Assembly (NCBI GenBank): GCA_934045075.1
Contig: OW203732.1
Span: forward strand, 19,345,889 to 19,409,888
DNA from: Yponomeuta sedellus
Taxonomy: Eukaryota; Arthropoda; Insecta; Lepidoptera; Yponomeutidae
Reading direction: 5' to 3'
Length of the DNA stretch: 64,000 nucleotides
This document shows positions 60,101-64,000 of the stretch, in pieces (the stretch's first letter is position 1; each line of letters opens with the position of its first letter). The position numbers were made by a program, and so were the translations under genes. A model generated the notes under the pieces. That model was given only the letters and a program-made list of their open reading frames with translations. It was not told the origin of the DNA and made no database searches.

Positions 60101-63100
60101 ACACAATCTTAGGTTTTACGTTTTATACTACGGTACTCTAAAAAGTTTCGGAGGCGACTGCCTCAAAGGGTTTCGGGGGGACGACTCTGGACACCAGACG
60201 TCCGCGCGTGATCGTTGCGCTACGTTACTTTGTTGCTTCAAATGTTGACTCAGCGTTCCGAGTCCCTGCAAAATGTTTGTTACTTCTTCAAGTCTTAACG
60301 GCTAAGCGATTTTAATAACATTTGGTACGGAGTTAGCTGACATGATACCCTAGATTAACACACAGGCTACGTTTTACTGAAAATATCTTATTCCCTTGGG
60401 AAAATCGATTTTTTTTTATTTCACATTTAATCTAAGTCTTGGAAATCCTGTTTCTGAGAAGGCTCATGCCAAAAATTTCCCAAATTAAGCTGATCCCAGA
60501 CCATCAATTTGGGTTTCGAAGGTCCCACAGCACTATAGAACAGGTCCACCGCCTAGTCGAAAAAATAAACCACGCGTTTGAAAGAAAACTATACTGCTCA
60601 GCTGCCTTTTTCGATATATCCCAAGCCTTCGATAGAGTGTGGCATGAGGGCCTGTTGTTTAAAATCCGTAAAGCTCTTCCAATAAACTTCTACATGTTTA
60701 TAAAGTCCTACCTGTCAGACCGCCAGTTTTATGTCAAATATGGAGAGGCCCAAACCGAGCTGTGCAAGATACAGGCTGGAGTGCCACAGGGCAGTGTAAT
60801 GGGACCGATCCTGTATCTCATATACACACATGACTTGCCAACAACAGACAAAGTTTTAGTCGGCACATTCGCAGATAACACGGCTGTCCTTGCCTCGCAT
60901 GAAAACCCAGCTCTGGCGTCGTCACTGTTACAGAGTAGCCTGGATGACGTGTCAAATTGGCTCAAAGACTGGCGCATAAAGGCCAATGAAACAAAATCTG
61001 TACAAGTAACTTTTAGTCTTCGCCGCAATACATGCCCGGAAGTTACACTCAACGGAGTTCAAATTCCACAATCAGACGAAGTCAGATACCTGGGTGTACA
61101 TCTAGATAGAAGACTGACATGGCGAAAGCATATCTTCTCAAAACGAAAAGCACTAAGCCTTCATCTGAGAAAGCTGTATTGGCTCATAAATCGAAGATCG
61201 CAACTCAGTTTAGAAAATAAACTGCTCTTGTATAAATGCATACTTAAACCCGTTTGGTCTTATGGTATACAGCTCTGGGGAACCGCATCACACTCGAATG
61301 TAGAAATTCTCCAACGTTTCCAGTCAAAAATGCTTCGTATGATAACAAATGCACCTTGGTACATTACAAACGACAGACTTCATAAGGAGTTAGAAATACC
61401 TACAATTAAAGACGAAATAAACATCAAATACGAGACCTACACAAAGAGAATTAAATCTCACCCAAATAAGCTGGCCAGCAAACTCCTGACGAAAACACGC
61501 ACATTCAAGAGACTGAAAAGAAAATCACCAAACGATCTACTTGGTTGAAACCCACCGAACCAAGAGAAACACGGAAGCTCTCGGAAAAATGCCACTAGCG
61601 GTAGTCACGGGACGCTCACCCATCCCGCACCTGACCGCGCCTGTTGTTAGTTAACCAAGTGATTGATTCCAATCACTCGGTTCGCCTAGGCCAAAAGCGC
61701 TTCAAAAAGCTTTGGAAAAAGTGAACATAATAAATCCTAATAAATATGGTAGCTCTTTTTTGGAACCTACGTCAAAGAATCTACGACTTTAAAGCAGTTT
61801 TACCAAAACCGGTCGCTTCCAACGGAAATTGATCTAGTTTGTTGATTATAGGTAGAATCTAAAAATAGTGGTCATATTATAAAACAAGTTATGGTTTTCA
61901 TTCCATTGGTGGCCCTGGTTAGCACCGCATAGCCCCTTATGCCAGAACTCCTGTAAGTGTTATTCATGACACACAAAACAATAAATTTTCCATTCAATAG
62001 TTTCATTCGCACTCCCAACAAAACAGTTTCGCTATGGAAAATTAATTGTTTTATGTACTGTCTTTTAGCAGGTAAAGAAATGTAACAAAAAATGTACCTG
62101 CTTAGATGGAAAAATGGCATCCTTATCTAGCTGTGATGCATGAGGCTTGAGGTTCTCTTCAGCGAAATTCCGACTGAGCTCCTTGATTCGTTCCTGTATC
62201 TCTGTCAGCTGGATGCTGAACGGTCGAATTTGGTTGACGACACTCTTTGTGCATTGCGCTGAGAACACTGCCAGGCGGAAATATAAAGAGTTAAGTTAGG
62301 TAAACTAAAATGAATAAGTAAAAACACATACACATGTCATATAAAATATAATGTATGGTGTGCAATAAAAAGTTTCTAGACTAGCAAAATGACGGGCGCA
62401 CACAGCGCCGGGCGTTTTACAGTTACATATTTTATAGTGGTAAAAAGGAACGGTCCCAACTTATTGCTATGACTGCAAGCATAGTCAGTAGTGCTAGATT
62501 CCAGCACATACCGTAAGGTTTGCATTATGTAAATTAAAATCAATAGAGTTTATCCGCACATAGGTAAAAAAGGGTGATAGATAGAATAATTTAATCAAAA
62601 TATAGTACAATTGGCAACCTTCTAAATTATAAGGAATCATAACCAGACAACCATCTATTATCAATGGAGACAAGGAAGAAATTGGACACGAGTGAAATTA
62701 AATGTGTTGATAAGTTGAAATGTTAAATAAATGTGTCGGAACGATTTTGTTTCATTAGCTAAGTACTTATTATAAAAGTCCATACAGATTATTAGATAAA
62801 CTCATGCCTGTGACCAAGGGGGTTAACTTGATTAAGGTCTAAGAATGAGGTAAGAATGTTGGATTATAATGAATATTCAGTACAGAGAAGTAGAGGTAAG
62901 ATGAATAATATAAATTAAGGTAACAAGTAATATTGTGTTTATTTATTCATTTGAAAAAACTAGCAGCTACCCAAGATTATATCAAATAATGGAGCAGTTC
63001 AAATAATCAACAAACAGCACTGTAAGCAAATACACCTTTCGAATTCTATATTAAAACAATTAATTTACAATTGTATTTGAATAACTGCACTCACATGCGA

Positions 63101-63134
63101 ATTTGGAAGACCTCATAAGAGCGCCGGCAACCAT
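45176..63134 (-). CDS. ACADS: short-chain acyl-CoA dehydrogenase-like (ACADS), 9 exons, 407 aa, catalytic Glu missing
   Basis: Exons (minus): 63134-63095, 62267-62098, 56720-56462, 55317-55156, 53647-53581, 52548-52409, 50214-50123, 48419-48220, 45269-45176; all phases close (1224 nt; human SCAD is 412 aa). Exon 1 gives MVAGALMRSSKFALFSAQCT, a basic, Ser/Ala-rich mitochondrial presequence. Motifs: QDYGGLGLDYLS, EELSRGCASTGMIASIHN, flavin-binding CFALSEPGAGTD and KKSWVTSAIEGWA, AFGKSLTRL, QILGGRGLSMDYDAQRHFRD. By family: FAD-dependent alpha,beta-dehydrogenation of short acyl-CoAs in the mitochondrial matrix, passing electrons to ETF. Odd: the segment that reads IYEGTSEIQ in SCAD reads IYGGVTDIQ, so the catalytic base is Gly386; the alternative position used by IVD/LCAD is Ala270. 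The exon 6 acceptor is ambiguous by 12 nt (52549 or 52561). Introns hold a Jockey LINE, MITEs, a Helitron and SINEs. Confidence 0.9.
45503..46114. mobile_element. Harbinger-type element with TAA TSD, 612 bp
   Basis: GGGCCGTTTTCTCCAT at the left is matched by ATGGAGAAAACGGCCC at the right. TAA flanks both sides (45500-45502, 46115-46117). The internal frame at 45751-45933 has no motif I can name. It lies in the last intron of the ACADS-like gene, about 230 bp from exon 9. Confidence 0.85.
46215..46445 (-). repeat. lepidopteran tRNA-like SINE relic
   Basis: GAACACCTTAAGTACTCAGG, TTCCTCACGATATATTTGTT, then a minus-strand tRNA-like block (GAGTTCGAACCCATGG ... CTACCGCTCCGCTACCACCA). Relatives lie at 47985-48160, 49195-49355 and 55718-55765. 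Confidence 0.6.
46728..46860 (+). pseudogene. RTE LINE C-terminal scrap
   Basis: It translates WADDVVKAAGKHWATSKGPD then SM.E, the WADDI...AG..W motif near the end of RTE polyproteins. No flanking domains remain. Confidence 0.6.
46861..47809. other. intron stretch with repeated CGTTTT/GACG blocks
   Basis: In 47330-47820 the words GACCGTTTT, CGTCGC and CGAACGAGG recur on both strands, and the ends (CACTAGATTAGGCGTG / CCACTCCTACACTAGATGGG) are weakly inverted. It could be a decayed MITE. I see nothing else. Confidence 0.35.
47810..48160 (-). repeat. interspersed repeat, uninterrupted relative of 55718-56075
   Basis: On the minus strand: ATACGTGC-type and TCCTCACGATGTTTTCC sequence, TAGTTGGCC, CTGTCAGGATGG, then CATCTATAAAAACCATGTCC and GGAGTGGTCCCTTCACCC. 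The relative at 55718-56075 is broken by a MITE between CATCT and AAAACAATGTCC. Confidence 0.65.
48563..48664 (+). repeat. RTE LINE 3' terminus with readable C-terminal codons
   Basis: From TGGATGCGGCAAGCTGAAGA the frame reads [20 protein letters not shown] then QWTT and TAA. It then ends TATAGCCTGAAGAAGAAGAAG. This shows that the very common TGTCCAGCAGTGGACT repeat of Lepidoptera is the end of an RTE polyprotein gene. Confidence 0.8.
48665..49860. other. intron stretch with tRNA-like SINE relic
   Basis: 49195-49355 carries TTTCCTTACGATGTTTTCCT and CTACACCGCTCCGCTACCAC, the same relic family as 46215-46445. ACCTGAGATTTCCGC with GTTGGGC..TTGTACGT occurs at 48726-48765 and 49128-49172 (and on the other strand at 37205-37255). 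No exon seen. Confidence 0.45.
49861..50097. repeat. head-to-head inverted pair of 305-bp repeats
   Basis: 49861-49928 is a minus copy (tail and 3' half of the tRNA-like module). 49929-50097 is a plus copy (AGAGTATTGTAAAGAGG, tRNA module, tail, A-rich part). The transcript could fold on itself. It ends 26 bp from ACADS-like exon 7. Confidence 0.8.
50745..51045 (-). pseudogene. RTE-like LINE C-terminal fragment
   Basis: The minus strand reads VTRVEKGMLR, a stop, FGHMERLKEERLIDRMCVER, matching the 11680-11810 fragment (VTRIEKGKLRWFGHVERMKE). It then continues into the VDEAK/KW..LV block shared with 3057-3330. Inactive. Confidence 0.7.
51165..51412 (-). mobile_element. SINE with RTE-derived tail, 14-bp TSD
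   Basis: CTACTATTAAGCTC flanks both ends (51151-51164, 51413-51426). On the minus strand it begins GCTGTGTGGTGTCGGCC, has GGGTGTCGTAAAAGGCGACT and CCCAGCGTGGGGATTATGGG, and ends with the RTE tail (GAGGGCTATGCCCAGCAGTG ... TATAGCCTGACGACG). I see no clear A/B box, so the head origin is unknown. Confidence 0.8.
52050..52172. mobile_element. short palindromic element
   Basis: TATACAACTAGGGTGGTAAT and AAAGAAAGGCC on the left mirror GGGCTTTCTTTATTACCTCC and CGTGTTGTGTAC on the right, imperfectly. A second hairpin, GCGGCTTTTTCCGTACGC / GCGTGCGGAAAAAGCC, lies at 52202-52243. Confidence 0.6.
52680..53045 (+). repeat. Jockey-associated 3' UTR repeat
   Basis: GCAGTCGTTAAGCCATGTCA, GGCTGCATGATAACTTCTGA, CCACCAACCCGGACTTGGCC, GTGGTGGAGTATGGCCTAAC and CCCAGCAGTGGGGACATAGA. 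The block TAACTTCTGACAGT occurs twice (52730, 52908), so it may be two overlapping copies. Confidence 0.65.
53087..53438 (+). mobile_element. non-autonomous Helitron-type element, second copy
   Basis: It starts TCTATATAAATAAAATTCG after an A and ends GTCGCGGGCAAAAGCTAG before a T. It has a subterminal hairpin-like CGCGGACGGAGTCGCG and is collinear with 12549-12916. Intron between ACADS-like exons 6 and 5. Confidence 0.85.
53862..54182 (+). repeat. 305-bp tRNA-like repeat, one full unit
   Basis: In order: GTCCTTAGCACGGGTTAGTG, A-rich part, AATCATGTGGGTACAGTGAT, CTGCAAAGTAGGTAGTCGGG, tRNA-like module, tail CTCTAAATAGGTTTTTAA. Within the head, 54004-54052 is a perfect 22-bp inverted repeat (CCTCTTTACACTATTCTCTG...), a local duplication-inversion absent from other copies. 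Confidence 0.85.
54300..54415 (+). repeat. Jockey-associated 3' UTR repeat
   Basis: CTAGTGGCGTTTTTCCGAGC, GTAAGCCGTTGGTGCCAGAT and GGCAGTCGTTGAGCCATGTC. Confidence 0.6.
54590..54745. repeat. second head-to-head inverted pair of 305-bp repeats
   Basis: A minus copy (ATGCACTAACCCGTGATAAG ... GGGATTCGAACCCGCGA) is directly abutted at about 54688 by a plus tRNA-like module (GATTAGCTCAGTTGGTAGAG ... GAGGTCGCGG). Confidence 0.75.
54859..55135. mobile_element. MITE with about 59-bp TIRs beside an exon donor
   Basis: The left arm TTTTAGTCCGGATCTACTTA...GGTTTCGC and the right arm differ at one base in about 59. The interior is unusually GC-rich for this window (GGCGCGGGCGCGCCGCGC). The right end is 21 bp from the ACADS-like exon 4 donor (55155). 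No clear TSD. Confidence 0.85.
55718..56075 (+). repeat. interspersed repeat interrupted by a MITE
   Basis: ACGTGCGGAGCCAACCAAGC, TTTCCTCACGATATTTTCC, CTAAGCTGTCAGGATGG, then the MITE, then ACAATGTCCCAGGCACTGCA and GAGTGGTCCCATCTAGTGTG. It is collinear with the minus strand of 47810-48160. Confidence 0.7.
55853..56000. mobile_element. 148-bp MITE with about 33-bp TIRs
   Basis: TGCGTTCCGAGATGCGTTGA then AATCGATTACAG on the left; the right arm in reverse complement is TGCGTTCCGAGATGCGACAA then AATCGACTACAGC. The uninterrupted relative at 47810-48160 marks the insertion point to within a few bases. Confidence 0.85.
57037..57255 (+). mobile_element. MITE family member A
   Basis: AGTCTGTTAGTTTTTAGAAT...ACCTCG at the left; GAGGTATATTCTAAAAGCAA then AGAGACTGTATA at the right. 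The interior CACTCGTGTGCTTTCGGC matches 59320-59340 in reverse. Intron 2 of the ACADS-like gene. Confidence 0.75.
57258..57400 (-). repeat. Jockey-associated 3' UTR repeat
   Basis: CACCACGGGGGCCAAGTCCG, TTGTCAGAAGTTTTCAAGCC and TGACAGCCGGCACCA. Confidence 0.6.
57401..59019. other. AT-rich intron stretch
   Basis: ACAGAACATAAAAAAGAGT occurs at 57404 and 57893, with an inverted echo (CTTTTTTTATGTTCTGTG) at 57911. Otherwise nothing recognised. Confidence 0.4.
59030..59215 (+). repeat. Helitron-like lepidopteran repeat
   Basis: ACACTAATATTATAAAGGCG, AACGGCTGGAGCGATTTTAA, ACATAGGCTACGTTTTACTG and GGAATATCGATAAACCGCGG; relative of 37634-37805. Confidence 0.5.
59264..59515 (-). mobile_element. MITE family member B (inverted relative of 57037-57255)
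   Basis: TATAGTCTGCTAGCTTTAAG...ACCTCG at the left; CGAAGGTATATTCTTAAAGC then TAACAGACTGTATA at the right. The interior is in the opposite order to member A. Confidence 0.75.
59920..60411 (+). repeat. Helitron-like repeat split by an insertion
   Basis: ACACTTAATATTATAAAGGC at 59930 and TGTTTGTTACTTCTTCAAGT at 60275 onward are adjacent in the relative at 59030-59215. About 300 bp (roughly 59975-60270) of unrelated sequence, with GGTTTCGGGGGGACGACTCT, sits between them. Confidence 0.5.
60412..61690 (+). mobile_element. 5'-truncated Jockey-type LINE
   Basis: It begins inside ORF2 after a T-rich stretch and keeps the C-terminal two thirds of the RT and a short 3' UTR (CTCGGAAAAATGCCACTAGC, ACGGGACGCTCACCCATCCC). 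Intron 2 of the ACADS-like gene, antisense to it. The 3' UTR defines the family of the small repeats at 38960, 41270, 52680 and 54300. Confidence 0.85.
60439..61548 (+). pseudogene. Jockey reverse transcriptase, partial, FADN instead of FADD
   Basis: A 369-codon open frame. Motifs: [94 protein letters not shown]. The catalytic box at about 60867-60878 is FADN: the second Asp, which binds the catalytic metal, is Asn (AAC). The frame is otherwise uninterrupted to a TGA at 61546-61548. With N-terminal truncation and this change, the copy cannot be an active RT. Confidence 0.85.
61700..63094. other. intron DNA around ACADS-like exon 2
   Basis: Apart from exon 2 (62267-62098) I see no gene or repeat with clear ends. 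The promoter of the ACADS-like gene should lie just right of 63134; no core motif is evident. Confidence 0.4.
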
Positions 63135-63544
63135 GGTGGTAACAACTGAATGTACACTGGACTTATCGCACAAAACACTCGATGATAAGTACGTTAAAAC
63201 GTTGACACAAAATACGATAGGCAATGTAATGTATGATAATGCGACAAGGTCACAGTATAAAGTTGGACCTGATAATATTTTTGGAACTGGTTTCTTTATG
63301 AACTTGTTTGGATTTAAGTGGCGTTCCAATCTATTAGAAAGGTACTGCGATTTAACTTTTTAATTGAGTCAGTTAAAAACATTGAGATGGAGGACTACAA
63401 AGCTTATGAAACCATGTGATTGGTATTCTACTTTTTTCGGCGAAATTCATATAATATAATTCCACAAAAACTCTCCAATCTGCATAATATTATGATTATT
63501 TTGATTACACTGCTGAGTGATGAGAATTAGTCTGTAGTCTGTCT

Positions 63545-64000
63545 CACAGAGCATATAAATAAGAGACGGGACCTCCCTATATGCTTTTGTAATGAGTTTA
63601 GCCCCGTTAGCAATACCAACCAATAGAGCAAAAATGCAATGTCAAAAGTGCTACCAACATAACAACTTGTCTGTGCATTAGGGACGTCCACTTACATTGG
63701 TACTACATTTATCGATATCGATAAATTTTCATCCAGGGGCTCCGCAGTTAGCCTAATAAAATTAATAAAAATCAATGTTTTCAATAAAACGACAAATGAA
63801 ATTAGTATTTTATTATTGATTATCAAATCACAATAATTGTGGTCAAGGTCTATTGAATTTATTTCAGCAGCTATTTGGTTTTTCCTTAGAGGTGTCCAAT
63901 CTGAGCGAACTTCATCAATCGGTGGTTTGGATTCAGGTGCTGAAATCGTCAAAAAAAGTTAAGTTGAGTCGTTATTGATTATTAATTTGTTGGTAAACTA
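63545..64000 (-). repeat. inverted copy of 31488-31943 (THAP-gene last exon)
   Basis: Its minus strand encodes the same PESKPPIDEVRSDWTPLRKN exon, with the intron acceptor TTTCAG and 3' flank. It continues past the end of the window. 31.6 kb separates the copies. Confidence 0.9.

Overview
This is eukaryotic nuclear DNA, almost certainly from a moth or butterfly. Coding exons have GT-AG introns. The spaces between them are filled with repeat families I know from Lepidoptera: RTE-type LINE tails reading [13 protein letters not shown], Jockey and CR1-like LINEs, Helitron-type elements ending in CTAG, tRNA-like repeats and many short inverted-repeat elements. I see no prokaryotic operon, CRISPR array or virus.

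Four host genes can be assembled exon by exon with every splice phase closing. (1) NOL12-like nucleolar protein, + strand, 17344-19252, 3 exons, 244 aa. (2) NTHL1-like endonuclease III base-excision glycosylase, - strand, 22863-19509, 5 exons, 432 aa, converging on NOL12 with about 250 bp between the stop codons. (3) MYSM1-like JAMM deubiquitinase with a SANT domain, + strand, 32280-42005, 10 exons, 674 aa. (4) a short-chain acyl-CoA dehydrogenase (SCAD/ACADS)-like gene, - strand, 63134-45176, 9 exons, 407 aa, with an 18-kb span swollen by transposons. A THAP-domain gene at 30263-31796 looks broken, and its last exon is duplicated in inverted orientation at the right edge of the window. The host genes do not form a pathway; they are independent housekeeping or regulatory genes.

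Layout: 1-17.3 kb is gene-free and repeat-rich (a LINE with one nonsense codon, a 54-bp minisatellite of about 23 units, a Helitron, a transposase relic). 17.3-22.9 kb holds the NOL12/NTHL1 convergent pair. 25.3-29.9 kb holds a near-intact CR1-type LINE with both ORFs open. 30.2-42.0 kb holds the THAP relic and MYSM1. 42-45.2 kb is intergenic. 45.2-63.1 kb is the ACADS-like gene with its transposon-packed introns, including a Jockey LINE whose catalytic FADD is FADN.

The points most worth a second look are: the ACADS-like protein lacks the catalytic glutamate at both positions used in this family; a repeat of about 305 bp with a tRNA-like module occurs as circularly permuted and dimeric copies with target-site duplications; NTHL1 has a long lysine-rich C-terminal tail; and two short elements have paralogous empty sites within the same window. 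I found no clearly undescribed biological system. Exon models rest on reading frame, splice signals and recalled family motifs, with no database search.
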